Below are positions 27,349 to 37,088 of a DNA stretch of 64,000 nt, one piece after another (within the stretch, counting starts at the first letter, position 1; every line of letters starts with the position of its first letter). The stretch covers positions 1 through 64,000 of the forward strand of contig NZ_WQLV01000001.1 in assembly GCF_009753675.1 (NCBI RefSeq), read 5' to 3'. Source of the stretch: Parasedimentitalea huanghaiensis (GTDB taxonomy: Bacteria > Pseudomonadota > Alphaproteobacteria > Rhodobacterales > Rhodobacteraceae). The position numbers were made by a program, and so were the translations under genes. The notes under the pieces were generated by a model. That model ran no database searches, had not been told where the DNA came from, and was given only the letters and a program-made list of their open reading frames with translations.

Positions 27349-28155
27349 CTACAGGTCTAGCTCGACCCAAACCGGAACATGGTCTGAAGGCTTGTCGCCA
27401 CCACGAACATGCTTGTCGATTTGGCAATCCATCAACAGATCGGCGGCCTGAGGCGACAGTAGGAAGTGGTCAATGCGAATGCCGTCATCACGGTTCCACG
27501 CACCCGCCTGATAGTCCCAGAACGAATAGTGGCCGGCGTCCTGATGGCGGGCGCGAAAGGCTTCGGTGAAACCCAAATTGACGAGGCGCTGAAACGCTGC
27601 ACGGCTTTCAGGCCGATGCAGGGCATCTTCTACCCAGGCCTCTGGCCGTTTGGCATCTTCAGCCTGAGGGATGATATTGTAGTCACCTGCCATCAATGCG
27701 GGGGCATCCTCAGCCAGCAGCTGCTTGGCGCGTTCGTGTAACCGGTGCATCCAACGCAGCTTGTAATCGTATTTGCCACCCGGTTCGGGACGTCCGTCGT
27801 CCTGCAGTTCAACCGGATTTCCGTTGGGTAGATAAAGTCCGCAAACGCGCAACGCCTGTTTGCCTACAACAGTCGCTTCAATCCAACGGGCCTGTACATC
27901 ATCATCATCGCCAGGCAGGCCACGACGAACATCTTCCAGCGGCAGCTTTGACAGGATTGCAACGCCATTAAAGCCTTTTTGGCCATGGGTTTCGACGTTG
28001 TAGCCACGGTCTTCGAATAGCTCACGAGGGAAGGCCTCATCGACGGATTTGACCTCTTGCAGCAACACCACGTCAGGCTGTGCATCATCCAGCCAGGCAG
28101 GCAGAGCCTGTGCACGCGCCTTGATACCATTGATGTTGAAGGTGGCGATTTTCAT
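27349..28155 (-). CDS. xth: Exodeoxyribonuclease III / AP endonuclease
   Basis: The 268-residue protein cleaves DNA at abasic sites in base excision repair and degrades 3' ends. All family motifs are present: FNINGIKAR at the N-terminus, VVLLQEVKS (about 30-38), AGDYNIIPQ (about 147-155), RIDHFLLSP (about 225) and PSDHVPVWVEL at the C-terminus with the catalytic His. Length and start are normal. It is convergent with the monooxygenase gene. Confidence 0.9.
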   Translation of the reverse strand: MKIATFNINGIKARAQALPAWLDDAQPDVVLLQEVKSVDEAFPRELFEDRGYNVETHGQKGFNGVAILSKLPLEDVRRGLPGDDDDVQARWIEATVVGKQALRVCGLYLPNGNPVELQDDGRPEPGGKYDYKLRWMHRLHERAKQLLAEDAPALMAGDYNIIPQAEDAKRPEAWVEDALHRPESRAAFQRLVNLGFTEAFRARHQDAGHYSFWDYQAGAWNRDDGIRIDHFLLSPQAADLLMDCQIDKHVRGGDKPSDHVPVWVELDL

Positions 28156-28505
28156 CTCACGTCTCCTGTTGAGGCCAGGAGTGATCTATTGCCGATACCG
28201 GCAGGAGAGGCAAGGCAGCGGTTGTGTTGCAGGGATAAGCGATTCGGTTTTGTGTCAGAAACCGACACTGCACGACCGCAAAATCAACCCGTAGTAGAGT
28301 AAATTTGGTTTGCGAATTTGCGCTAGCCGACCTGCGGGCCGGAATATTTTCTGGAAATTTATTGCTCTTTTTTTACAGCGATTTGCGAGGTGAAAGCTAC
28401 AAATTTGCTGCACTAGACCCCTTAGGTTGCACAATTTAGCCGTCAAATCAGCCATTGCGTGTGCTATCAATATGTATACATCCACCCCAATTTAGGAGTT
28501 TAGCC
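28156..28505. other. Intergenic region upstream of the repeat-peptide gene
   Basis: No gene is evident in these 350 bases between the divergently oriented xth and the repeat-peptide gene. The region is AT-rich from about 28340 on. A 10-bp palindrome ATGTATACAT lies at 28472-28481, some 25 bases before the start codon. A promoter is expected here but I cannot define it. Confidence 0.5.
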
Positions 28506-28799
28506 ATGACCGCCCTTCGTATTCCAACTGAGCTGCCAATTGCCACCAAAACTGCTTCTATCAGCCAGTTCGACGGAGATGGCACAGCGTTGTTTTCTTC
28601 AGGGTCAGCGCCAGAAATGAGTGCGGACATTATGAGCGGCGACGCGACTTGGGCGTTTTCATCTGGTTCAACACCTACCTGTGTATCGGATGCCTTGAAA
28701 GGTGAAGCAACACAGTTGTTCTCTTCTGGATCCACTTCGGTTCGCTGTCAGCTGACATCAGTTGGTGACGGCACAGAAATGTTCTCGTCAGGCAGCTAA
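28506..28799 (+). CDS. 97-residue peptide of four 21-residue FSSGS units
   Basis: The protein has a 23-residue leader-like segment (MTALRIPTELPIATKTASIS ...) followed by units of exactly 21 residues beginning at residues 24, 45, 66 and 87. Each opens G[DE]xTxxFSSGS; the last stops at GS. The Phe positions are 30, 51, 72 and 93. The sequence between the conserved parts varies, with one Cys each in units 2 and 3. There is no signal peptide. TAGGAG lies seven bases before ATG 28506. I do not recognise an established function. The layout resembles multi-core precursors of modified peptides or a modular binding scaffold. The next gene, 53 bases on, is the likely partner. Confidence 0.8.
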   Translation: MTALRIPTELPIATKTASISQFDGDGTALFSSGSAPEMSADIMSGDATWAFSSGSTPTCVSDALKGEATQLFSSGSTSVRCQLTSVGDGTEMFSSGS

Positions 28800-28852
28800 G
28801 CATACGGGCAGGCGTGGCGCCTAGTTTTCACAAGGAAGAGGAAAGACCGAAA

Positions 28853-29923
28853 ATGTCAAATATCATTCCTCTCAGGGCGCCACTGTCACAGCCACCAGCT
28901 GCTCCGCAATACGGCGCATTGATCGGTAATTTTGCCCAATACCGGAGACAGCAAGATGATGTTTTCTGGCTAAAAGAAAACGCAGAGCTGCTGAATATTC
29001 TAGAGTGTACCGGTGCCAAATTATGCGGAGATCAATTCGAACCTCTGGTTAGCTTTTACAGTAACATTGAAAACAGGATCTGTTTTTTTCAGCAATACTA
29101 TAGGTTTATTCTGTCCATTTGCCTAGACTTAGAGGATCTGGGGTTTGGTGGCGACAAGGGCGAGGAGATTGCCCATTGGGTAGCACGCCAGGGGCTGGCC
29201 GAGGCTGAGTTGTCAGATTTACAACGCGCCGAAGCCCGTCGCCTTTTGCTGCGACGCGGTGTTGCCGGTGTCGCGAATAGCATGGCACTTACAGACCGTT
29301 TGTATCGCTTTATTAACCGCCCCGAGACATTTGCTCTGCCAAACAAAAAGGCAGCTTATGAACTCACACATATTGTTTTTTACCTATCGGAGTATGGTCG
29401 CCGCGATCCCGGGCTTGGCAAGCAAGCCATATTGAGTTTGGAATATGCGGGCCTGTTGGCTTTCTTAGATCAAAACTCAGATTTGTTGGCCGAGGTCTGC
29501 ATTTCGCTGCTATACGCTGGAAAGCACCCGCCAGCGGCTTGGTTGGACTGGTTGCGTTGGCAAACTGCCGGGTTTGTGATCACCAGTGCCACACCGGGGG
29601 CGGGACAAGATGCTTATCATGATTATTTTGTCTGCAACTGGGCAATGGCTACCGTGAAGGGGGCGCCTTTTATTCCACAGATGGCCCCGGGGCCGATGCA
29701 GATACGCAAAAGCGCAGCACGGATAGGCCCATTGCGTCAGATGTCGCAGATGTTGTTCGATCTGGGGCGCGATCGTAGCCCTAGTTGGCCGGTGATGCGG
29801 CAACATTTGGAGCCGGGACTCAGCAAGGAGTCTTACGAAATCCTACGCACAGCTGAAAGCAGCAGCGTCCATTTTGAGGGGTTCTTTGCCAGTTTTGCAC
29901 GGTCTTCGTTGGTATTTGGCTAG
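28853..29923 (+). CDS. Unrecognised 356-residue protein next to the repeat peptide
   Basis: This soluble, mainly helical protein follows the FSSGS-repeat gene and is probably cotranscribed. Recognisable stretches include YRFILSICLDLEDLGFGGDKGEEIAHWV, the helical VYLSEYGRRDPGLGKQ-like segment near residue 180, and DAYHDYFVCNWAM near residue 265. I see no known catalytic motif, no membrane helix and no signal peptide. It may belong to an uncharacterised Rhodobacterales family (possibly DUF6902, from memory and unverified). ATG 28853 is preferred over GTG 28814, which lacks a ribosome binding site. A role in modifying or binding the repeat peptide is inference from position only. Confidence 0.75.
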   Translation: MSNIIPLRAPLSQPPAAPQYGALIGNFAQYRRQQDDVFWLKENAELLNILECTGAKLCGDQFEPLVSFYSNIENRICFFQQYYRFILSICLDLEDLGFGGDKGEEIAHWVARQGLAEAELSDLQRAEARRLLLRRGVAGVANSMALTDRLYRFINRPETFALPNKKAAYELTHIVFYLSEYGRRDPGLGKQAILSLEYAGLLAFLDQNSDLLAEVCISLLYAGKHPPAAWLDWLRWQTAGFVITSATPGAGQDAYHDYFVCNWAMATVKGAPFIPQMAPGPMQIRKSAARIGPLRQMSQMLFDLGRDRSPSWPVMRQHLEPGLSKESYEILRTAESSSVHFEGFFASFARSSLVFG

Positions 29924-29946
29924 CAACGGGCAACAAGTCTGGTGTC

Positions 29947-30270
29947 TTACATTGAGAACGAAGTCCCACAGCCACAGCTGGAACTGGCATTAGGATTTTC
30001 AATGGTGAACCGGGCACCAATTAGCTCCTCGGTGAAGTCGATCACCGCATTTTCCAGAAACGGCAGCGACACAGCATCAACCACCACCTGTTCGCCCTGA
30101 CCCGATAGTACCAGATCGTCGTCCTTGGCATCATCCAGCGCAATTTCGTACTGGAACCCGGAACAGCCACCACCTTCTACCGCGATACGCAGGGCCTGAC
30201 CCTGCACGGCAGCGCCAATCTCGGCCAGTCGGGCAAAGGCTCTATCGGTTACTTTTGGTGGTAGTTGCAT
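29947..30270 (-). CDS. A-type iron-sulfur cluster carrier (ErpA/IscA family)
   Basis: The 107-residue protein has the three conserved cysteines of A-type carriers: GGGCSGFQY (about 40) and SSCGCGTSF at the C-terminus. These proteins pass Fe-S clusters to apo-enzymes in the cytoplasm. ATG 30270 gives the normal family length; the longer open frame upstream is not coding. The gene is divergent from dgt with about 90 bases between the starts. Its closest group looks like ErpA-type, but A-type members are hard to tell apart by eye. Confidence 0.85.
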   Translation of the reverse strand: MQLPPKVTDRAFARLAEIGAAVQGQALRIAVEGGGCSGFQYEIALDDAKDDDLVLSGQGEQVVVDAVSLPFLENAVIDFTEELIGARFTIENPNASSSCGCGTSFSM

Positions 30271-30359
30271 ACCATCTCCACGAAGTTCTGTTGCGGCGCA
30301 GTCTAATATATAGAAAGGTAGAGGCCGGGCGACAAGATTTGCAAAGGAAAAGATTACAG

Positions 30360-31514
30360 ATGCATGCGCCTTATGCTTCAAAGCCAGAAAACACCCGTGG
30401 ACGATTGGTTGCCGAAGAGGAGAGTAGTTTTCGCTCGCCTTTCCAGCGAGACCGCGACCGGATCATTCACGCCAGTGCCTTTCGCCGCCTGAAACACAAA
30501 ACACAGGTTTTTGTTGAACACGAAGGTGATAACTACCGCACGCGGCTAACCCATACGATCGAGGTTGCACAGGTCGGTCGCACCATTGCTGGTGCTTTGG
30601 GGCTGAACCAAGAACTGACAGAAGCCGTGGCTCTGGCCCATGACCTGGGCCATACCCCGTTTGGTCATACAGGCGAAGACGCCCTGCATGCGCTGATGGA
30701 ACCCTATGGTGGGTTTGACCACAACGCACAGGCCATTCGCATCGTCACCGCGCTAGAGCGGCACTACGCTGAATTTGATGGGTTGAACCTGACTTGGGAA
30801 ACGCTCGAGGCAATTGCCAAACATAACGGCCCCGTGGTTGGCGAACTGCCGTATACTCTGGCCGATTACAACGCGCGGCATGATTTGGAACTACACACCT
30901 ATGCCAGTGCCGAGGCGCAGGTGGCGGCCCTTGCTGATGATGTTGCCTATAACAATCACGATCTACATGACGGCTTGCGGGCCGGTTTGTTTACCGATGC
31001 AGATATTGAACAATTGCCAATCATCGGCCCCTGTTATGCTCAAGTTGATGCGTTGTACTCCGGTCTCGATCCCAACAGGCGCCGCCACGAAGCACTGCGC
31101 CGGGTGTTTGGGGTCATGGTCGGGGATGTGATCGATACTGCGCGTGCCGCATTGGCCAAAACCGGGGTGCAAAGTGTTGAAGCTGTCCGGGCTTTAGATC
31201 ATCCCGTTGTCCAGTTCTCGCGACCGATCTGGGCCGATCTAAAGGAAATCCGCGCGTTTCTGTTCACCCGGATGTACCGCGCACCCACGGTGATGGTGAA
31301 GCGGACCGAAGTGGGGAAGGTGGTCGAGGCGCTGTTTCCTTATTATCTGCAAAAGCCACTTCAAATGCCCGATCGCTGGCATGCTGAAATCCAAGCCGCA
31401 GATGGCGAAACCGCTTTGGCACGCATCGTGTCGGATTACATTGCTGGCATGACCGACCGTTTTGCCCTGCAAGAGCACCAGAGGCTAATCAAGGGGCTGG
31501 AAGTGAGTAAATAG
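30360..31514 (+). CDS. dgt: Deoxyguanosinetriphosphate triphosphohydrolase
   Basis: The 384-residue protein is an HD-domain dNTPase that splits dGTP (and often other dNTPs) into the nucleoside and triphosphate, controlling nucleotide pools. Seen motifs are FRRLKHKTQVF (about 42-52), TRLTHTIEVAQVGRTI, and the metal site ALAHDLGHTPFGHTGEDAL with HNAQAIRIVT following. These are the hallmarks of the short, class 2 Dgt. ATG 30360 matches the family N-terminus. It precedes argS by 111 bases in the same direction. Confidence 0.9.
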   Translation: MHAPYASKPENTRGRLVAEEESSFRSPFQRDRDRIIHASAFRRLKHKTQVFVEHEGDNYRTRLTHTIEVAQVGRTIAGALGLNQELTEAVALAHDLGHTPFGHTGEDALHALMEPYGGFDHNAQAIRIVTALERHYAEFDGLNLTWETLEAIAKHNGPVVGELPYTLADYNARHDLELHTYASAEAQVAALADDVAYNNHDLHDGLRAGLFTDADIEQLPIIGPCYAQVDALYSGLDPNRRRHEALRRVFGVMVGDVIDTARAALAKTGVQSVEAVRALDHPVVQFSRPIWADLKEIRAFLFTRMYRAPTVMVKRTEVGKVVEALFPYYLQKPLQMPDRWHAEIQAADGETALARIVSDYIAGMTDRFALQEHQRLIKGLEVSK

Positions 31515-31625
31515 CGGTTTGTCGTGATCTGATGCCTGTTTCCAATTCGCAGCATCAGACCATAAGATATTGACCATTGGGCTGGGCATGATACTTCGCG
31601 GTCTTGAACCTATGGGACACCAGAC

Positions 31626-33371
31626 ATGAACTTGTTTACAGATATCCGCTCGCTTGTGATTGAAAGCCTCGACACGATGGTGTCTGATGGCACGCTGCCC
31701 GCAGGTCTGGACTTGCGAAATGTAGCGGTTGAACCGCCCCGTGACGTTGCTCATGGCGATATGGCGACCAATGCTGCAATGGTACTGGCAAAACCCGCCA
31801 AGAAAAAGCCACGCGATATCGCCGAGGCTCTGGCGGTCAAGCTGGCCTCTGATGATCGGGTCACCTCTGCCGAAGTCGCTGGGCCAGGCTTTCTGAACCT
31901 GCGTCTTGCAGCATCAGTGTGGCAAGGGATCCCAAAGTCGGTTTTGGGTGCGGGGCTGGATTTCGGCCGTTCCAAGATGGGGCAGGGGCTCAAGGTTAAT
32001 GTTGAATATGTCTCGGCCAACCCCACTGGGCCGCTACATGTTGGTCATACCCGTGGTGCCGTATTTGGGGATGCACTGGCCAGCCTGTTGGACTTTGCCG
32101 GTTACGACGTTACCCGCGAATACTACATCAACGATGGCGGTGGTCAGGTCGACGTCTTGGCGCGGTCTGTCTACCTGCGATATCTTGAGGCACACGGCCA
32201 AGAGGTTGCTTTCCCCGATGGCACTTATCCCGGCGACTATTTGATCGACACCGGCAAGGCGCTGAAGGCCAAAGTCGGTGATGCCTATGTTGACCAGCCC
32301 GAGGATGTCTGGCTGCAAGAGGTTCGGACCTTCTCGACCGATGCCATGATGGAGCTGATCCGTGCTGACCTGAAGTCGCTGGGCGTGGTAATGGACAAGT
32401 TCTATTCAGAGAAATCGCTGTATGGTACCGGCCGGATCGAAGCCGCAATTGGCGAGCTGGATGACAAGGGATTGATCTACGAAGGTGTGCTGGAACCACC
32501 AAAGGGGAAGAAGCCTGAGGATTGGGAACCGCGCGAACAAACCCTGTTCAAATCCACCGAACATGGCGACGATGTGGATCGTCCGGTTAAAAAATCCGAT
32601 GGCGCCTGGACCTACTTCGCGCCTGACATTGCCTATCACTATGACAAGGTTGATCGTGGCTTTGATATGCTGATCGATGTCTTTGGCGCTGATCACGGTG
32701 GCTATGTCAAACGGATGAAAGCCGCAGTTTCGGCCCTGTCTGATGGCCGGGTGCCACTGGACATTAAGCTGACGCAGCTGGTCAAACTGTTCAAGGATGG
32801 CCAGGAATTCAAGATGTCGAAACGGGCGGGCACCTTTGTCACCCTGCGCGATGTGGTGGATCTGGTCGGGGCTGATGTCACCCGCTTTGTGATGCTGACC
32901 CGCAAAAACGATGCATCGCTTGATTTTGATTTTTCCAAAGTGCTGGAGCAGTCCAAGGACAATCCGGTGTTTTATGTGCAATATGCAAATGCCCGGATCT
33001 GCTCGACGCTGCGCAAGGCATCAGAGGCCGGAATCGTCACCGATGATGCGACCCTTGGTGCGGCTGATCTGTCATTGCTGGATGATGCGGCACAATTGTC
33101 CGTTGCCAAAAAACTGGCTGAATGGCCGCGATTGGTGGACATTGCTGCCCGGACACATGAACCACACCGGGTCGCGTTCTACCTCTATGATCTGGCCTCA
33201 GATCTGCACGGATTGTACCATCTCGGCAAATCCAATGACGATTTACGATTTGTTAACACAAGCAGCCAATCGGCAACACATGCAAAATTGGCGCTGGCTC
33301 GGGCCGTTTCGATTGTTATTTCTGCCGGTTTGGGTATTCTAGGGGTGAATCCGGCGCAGGAGATGCGGTAA
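31626..33371 (+). CDS. argS: Arginyl-tRNA synthetase
   Basis: The 581-residue class I synthetase charges tRNA-Arg. It has an N-terminal Add1-like domain, the HIGH-type motif [13 protein letters not shown] (about 130-143), the KMSKS-like [10 protein letters not shown] (about 393-402), and the DALR anticodon-binding domain at the end. Length and layout are standard. It begins a plus-strand run argS, SPOR, nagZ, scpA, scpB. Confidence 0.95.
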   Translation: MNLFTDIRSLVIESLDTMVSDGTLPAGLDLRNVAVEPPRDVAHGDMATNAAMVLAKPAKKKPRDIAEALAVKLASDDRVTSAEVAGPGFLNLRLAASVWQGIPKSVLGAGLDFGRSKMGQGLKVNVEYVSANPTGPLHVGHTRGAVFGDALASLLDFAGYDVTREYYINDGGGQVDVLARSVYLRYLEAHGQEVAFPDGTYPGDYLIDTGKALKAKVGDAYVDQPEDVWLQEVRTFSTDAMMELIRADLKSLGVVMDKFYSEKSLYGTGRIEAAIGELDDKGLIYEGVLEPPKGKKPEDWEPREQTLFKSTEHGDDVDRPVKKSDGAWTYFAPDIAYHYDKVDRGFDMLIDVFGADHGGYVKRMKAAVSALSDGRVPLDIKLTQLVKLFKDGQEFKMSKRAGTFVTLRDVVDLVGADVTRFVMLTRKNDASLDFDFSKVLEQSKDNPVFYVQYANARICSTLRKASEAGIVTDDATLGAADLSLLDDAAQLSVAKKLAEWPRLVDIAARTHEPHRVAFYLYDLASDLHGLYHLGKSNDDLRFVNTSSQSATHAKLALARAVSIVISAGLGILGVNPAQEMR

Positions 33372-33455
33372 CAAAATCGCCCGAAACGCTGGTCTGAGGC
33401 AGATCAATAGACCCTGACATGCGCATCGTCGCATCAAACGGGCAGTGAGGCGGAC

Positions 33456-34562
33456 ATGGCGTTAAACGCGCAAGCTGGCGATAGCCAGGCTTATTCTTTA
33501 GTAGGCGCATCCCTTTCAAGGGCGGCGGCCAATGGAAATCAGTACCAACCACAATATCACAATGGTGATCCGCAGGGCTATGGCCTTACGGATCACCATC
33601 ATGCCATGGACCACGGGTCTCCCGCAACAGAGAGTGGCGGCGTTGCCAAGGCGGTGGGGCTGCTGGGCGCTGTTGCGTCGCTGGCACTAATCGTTGGAAT
33701 CGGCGTTTGGGGCTACAAACTGGTGGCGCGTGACGTCAGTGGGGTGCCCGTTGTGCGCTCGCTCGAAGGGCCCATGCGGATACAACCAGACAATCCAGGT
33801 GGACGATCTGCGGACAATCAGGGGCTGGCTGTGAATGCTGTCGCTGCCAATGGTACGGCGGCAGACCCAGCTGATCGTTTGACGCTGGCTCCGGCTTCGA
33901 TGGATCTGACCGAAGATGATGTTCCCGTTTCCGATGTGACAGTTACGGTGGCTCCAATTCCAGCCCCACTTCAAGAGGAACCACTTTCTGAGGCTGCGGT
34001 AACAGCTTTTCAGAATGGGGAAATTGATGCCTTGGTGGCCGAACTGACAGAGGGTGTTACCCCGCTGGGTGAGCCTGTGGCTACTCTGGCCTCGGTTGCT
34101 GCGCCGGTAATTGTCCAACCCACACCTCTGCAGCCAGTGGAAACTGCCGCAATTATACCTCTTGCTCCGTCACCAGCCGTTTTGAATGCCCCCGGTGTTA
34201 AAGTGTCCTTACGTCCATTGGTGCGCCCCGCTCGCGCATCGCTCTCGCAAGGCAGTGGTACGCCAATACAAGGTCGCTCTGCTCTGGAAGTTGAGGCTAC
34301 AAGCCTGGCTGCGGGGACACGGTTGGCACAGCTTGGTGCCTATGAAAGTGCGGCTGTGGCGCGGGCTGAATGGGAACGTATTTACGGTCAGTTTGGAGAT
34401 TACTTTGAAGGCAAGAGCCGGGTAATCCAAAAGGCTGAAAGTGGCGGTCGCACCTTCTATCGGTTGCGCGCGATGGGCTTTGATGATCTGTCGGATGCCC
34501 GCCGGTTCTGCGCGACCTTGGTTGCGGGCAAGGCAGACTGCATTCCAGTGACCACACGCTGA
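33456..34562 (+). CDS. SPOR-domain membrane protein
   Basis: The 368-residue protein has a polar, His/Gln-rich N-terminus, one transmembrane helix at about 64-88 (GLLGAVASLALIVGIGVWGY), a long Ala/Pro/Val-rich linker, and a C-terminal SPOR domain (about 290-368, TRLAQLGAYESAAVARAEW ... YRLRAMGFDDLSDARRFCATL). SPOR domains bind denuded peptidoglycan, often at the septum. It is a type II inner-membrane protein facing the periplasm. Its stop codon overlaps the nagZ start by one base, so the two are coupled; both deal with cell wall. Confidence 0.85.
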   Translation: MALNAQAGDSQAYSLVGASLSRAAANGNQYQPQYHNGDPQGYGLTDHHHAMDHGSPATESGGVAKAVGLLGAVASLALIVGIGVWGYKLVARDVSGVPVVRSLEGPMRIQPDNPGGRSADNQGLAVNAVAANGTAADPADRLTLAPASMDLTEDDVPVSDVTVTVAPIPAPLQEEPLSEAAVTAFQNGEIDALVAELTEGVTPLGEPVATLASVAAPVIVQPTPLQPVETAAIIPLAPSPAVLNAPGVKVSLRPLVRPARASLSQGSGTPIQGRSALEVEATSLAAGTRLAQLGAYESAAVARAEWERIYGQFGDYFEGKSRVIQKAESGGRTFYRLRAMGFDDLSDARRFCATLVAGKADCIPVTTR

Positions 34563-35572
34563 TGCGGTTTGGTGCTACCATATTGGACGCCGAAGGGCTG
34601 CGATTGACCGCCGAAGAGATGGCTCTGTTTCGTGATACGAATCCCTTTGGCTTTATTCTGTTTGCCCGCAATGTTGATTCGGCTGATCAGGTCCGGGCGT
34701 TGTGTGACGATTTCCGCAATGCGGTGGGGCGCAACTGTCCAATTACAATTGACCAGGAAGGTGGCCGTGTTCAACGCTTGCGCCCACCTTTGGCCCGGCA
34801 ATGGATGCCGCCACTGGAACATGTAGAACGTGTTCTTTTGCCCGAAAACACGACCAGAGCGATGTATCTGCGCTATCGTTTGATTGCGCAGGAACTGTTT
34901 GCACTTGGAATCGACAGCAACTGTGCACCGATGGTGGACCTTGCAGGCAGTGAAACACATGCATTTTTGAAAAATCGCTGCTACGCCAGTGATGTCCAAA
35001 CTGTTGCTGAGTTGGGACGCGCAGCTGCGCAGGGCCTGCTGGATGGCGGTGTGCTGCCGGTGGTGAAGCACTTGCCAGGACATGGTCGGGCCACAGCAGA
35101 TAGCCATTATGACCTGCCGCATGTCGGTACTGATCCAGACATTCTGGACAGCACTGATTTTGCCGCGTTCCGCAGCCTGAACGATTTGCCGATGGGGATG
35201 ACCGCACATCTGGTTTATGATGCCATCGACAGTGTCCCAGCCACCCTGTCTCCTGTCATGATGCAACTCATCCGTACCCAGATCGGTTTTGATGGGCTGA
35301 TCATGACCGACGATATCTCGATGAAGGCCCTGCAGGGGGCACCTGCTGATCTGGCGCGTGCTTCGTTGGATGCGGGCTGTGACGTTGCGCTATATTGCAA
35401 CGCGCCTTTGGCGGACCGTGCAGCGGTTGCCGATTCAGTGGGTGAAATGACAGACAAGGCCCAAATTCGGGCTGAACGGGCCCTTGCAGCCCGTCGAACA
35501 CCCGATGAACTTGACATCGATGCCGCCGAAGCGGAACTATCTGCCCTTATGGGCGGATTGGTGTATGGCTAA
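34562..35572 (+). CDS. nagZ: Beta-N-acetylhexosaminidase NagZ
   Basis: The GH3 enzyme removes N-acetylglucosamine from anhydro-muropeptides during cell wall recycling. The 336-residue protein has ITIDQEGGRVQRLRPP (about 60-75), VVKHLPGHGRATADSHYDLP (about 165-185) with the catalytic His of the mobile loop, and IMTDDISMKAL (about 245-255) with the nucleophile Asp. ATG overlaps the SPOR stop by one base, and its own end overlaps scpA by eight. anmK, in the same recycling pathway, lies farther on at 51659-52765. Confidence 0.92.
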   Translation: MRFGATILDAEGLRLTAEEMALFRDTNPFGFILFARNVDSADQVRALCDDFRNAVGRNCPITIDQEGGRVQRLRPPLARQWMPPLEHVERVLLPENTTRAMYLRYRLIAQELFALGIDSNCAPMVDLAGSETHAFLKNRCYASDVQTVAELGRAAAQGLLDGGVLPVVKHLPGHGRATADSHYDLPHVGTDPDILDSTDFAAFRSLNDLPMGMTAHLVYDAIDSVPATLSPVMMQLIRTQIGFDGLIMTDDISMKALQGAPADLARASLDAGCDVALYCNAPLADRAAVADSVGEMTDKAQIRAERALAARRTPDELDIDAAEAELSALMGGLVYG

Positions 35573-36356
35573 CGATCTATTTCAGGAGACGGCTCAATCG
35601 GTTGCCGAAAGGTTGGCTGCCGAAGCGCTGATTGTGGATGTCGACGGGTTTGAAGGCCCGCTCGACGTCTTGTTGACTCTGTCCCGCAGTCAAAAAGTAG
35701 ACCTGCGCCGGATCTCGGTGTTGGAATTGGCGCGGCAGTACTTGAACTTTGTGGAACGAGCCAAGGTGCTGCGGATTGAACTGGCGGCCGACTATCTGGT
35801 GATGGCCGCCTGGTTGGCGTTTTTGAAATCACGCCTTTTGTTGCCGCCTGAACCAGGGGAAGACGGACCAAGCGGTGAAGAGCTCGCGGCCCATCTGGCT
35901 TTTCAACTCCAACGACTTCAGGCTATGCGCGATTCTGCAGCCCAACTTATGGCGCAGGATCAGCTGGGCCGTGACTTCTTTGCGCGTGGCCAGTGCGAGG
36001 ACATCACCCGGATTAAGACCGTAACTTACAATGCCACTTTGCTGGATCTGATGCAGGGCTATGCCCGTATCCGTACCCGTGATGATTTTCGTCCGTTTGT
36101 ATTGGACCGAGAATCAGTCTTCACCATGGAAGAGGCACTGGAGCGCATGCGCAAGCTGATCGGGTTTACTGGCAGTTGGACGGATATGCTGAGCTATCTG
36201 CCCGACGGTTGGCACAGTGATCCAGTCAAACGCCGCTCCGCCACGGCTGCAACTTTTGCCGCCTCGCTACAGCTGGTAAAAGAGGGCAAGGTGCAGCTGC
36301 GACAAAGCGAGACCTACGCCCCAATTCAACTGCGCAGCTGCGACAAGGAAAATTGA
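35565..36356 (+). CDS. scpA: Segregation and condensation protein A
   Basis: ScpA is the kleisin that bridges SMC heads in the bacterial condensin. The 263-residue protein contains FEGPLDVLLTLSRSQKVDLRRISVLELARQYL (about 28-60), the N-terminal kleisin helices, and a C-terminal winged-helix region with SYLPDGW and RRSATAATFAASLQLVKEGKVQL. ATG 35565 lies within the last eight bases of nagZ, which suggests coupling; earlier in-frame starts lie deeper inside nagZ and are unlikely. Confidence 0.92.
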   Translation: MANDLFQETAQSVAERLAAEALIVDVDGFEGPLDVLLTLSRSQKVDLRRISVLELARQYLNFVERAKVLRIELAADYLVMAAWLAFLKSRLLLPPEPGEDGPSGEELAAHLAFQLQRLQAMRDSAAQLMAQDQLGRDFFARGQCEDITRIKTVTYNATLLDLMQGYARIRTRDDFRPFVLDRESVFTMEEALERMRKLIGFTGSWTDMLSYLPDGWHSDPVKRRSATAATFAASLQLVKEGKVQLRQSETYAPIQLRSCDKEN

Positions 36357-37012
36357 TGGAAAACCATAGCGCAGCTCCAGAAGGTGAAAACGAAAGCCTG
36401 TTTGACGCACCCTTGATGGCTGAACAGGAACGTATGGTTGAGGCTGTGTTGTTTGCCAGTGCTGCGCCAGTCACCCTGAGAGATCTCGAAGCAAGGATGC
36501 CGTACGGCTGTAATCCTGGCGAGGCATTGGCGCATTTGCGCAAGAAATACGAAGGCCGTGGTGTGCATGTGGTTCGCATTGGCGATACCTGGGCGATGCG
36601 AACGGCACCAGACCTTGGCTTTCTGATGCAAAAAGAAACCGTTGAGACGCGCAAGCTGAGCAGAGCAGCAATCGAAACGCTGGCGATCATTGCGTATCAT
36701 CAACCGGTGACACGGGCGGAAATCGAAGAAATTCGGGGCGTATCCGTGTCGCGCGGTACGATCGACCAACTTCTCGAAATGGAGTGGATCCGGCTTGGGC
36801 GACGTAAAATGACACCAGGCCGTCCAGTGACCTTTGTGGTCACCCCACAGTTTCTGGACCATTTTGGTTTGGAAAGTGCCCGCGATTTGCCTGGATTGAA
36901 AGAATTGCGCGCAGCTGGTTTGCTGGAAAACCGGCCGCCGCCGGGTGCAATGGCGCTAGGCGATTTGGATGTTGATGATGACGATGCCCAAACCGAATTG
37001 TTCGAAGAGTGA
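36356..37012 (+). CDS. scpB: Segregation and condensation protein B
   Basis: ScpB binds ScpA and SMC. The 218-residue protein has two winged-helix domains, with MVEAVLFASAAPVTLRDLEARMP, the conserved ETLAIIAYHQPVTRAEIEEIRGVS (about 100-125) and the C-terminal acidic tail LDVDDDDAQTELFEE. ATG 36356 overlaps the scpA stop by one base. In related genomes, as I recall, tat genes often follow scpB; here a short ORF and an MFS gene follow instead. Confidence 0.93.
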   Translation: MENHSAAPEGENESLFDAPLMAEQERMVEAVLFASAAPVTLRDLEARMPYGCNPGEALAHLRKKYEGRGVHVVRIGDTWAMRTAPDLGFLMQKETVETRKLSRAAIETLAIIAYHQPVTRAEIEEIRGVSVSRGTIDQLLEMEWIRLGRRKMTPGRPVTFVVTPQFLDHFGLESARDLPGLKELRAAGLLENRPPPGAMALGDLDVDDDDAQTELFEE

Positions 37013-37088
37013 CATTGGCATCTGTCTTCGCCTCGAAATCAACTTAATCGACTGATATTTCCGGCACTGATCTCAAGGGGATGCCAGT

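Noticed and set aside
28455-28505. A longer N-terminal extension of the FSSGS repeat protein.
   Set aside because: TAGGAG lies at the right distance from ATG 28506, and the extension has no matching features.
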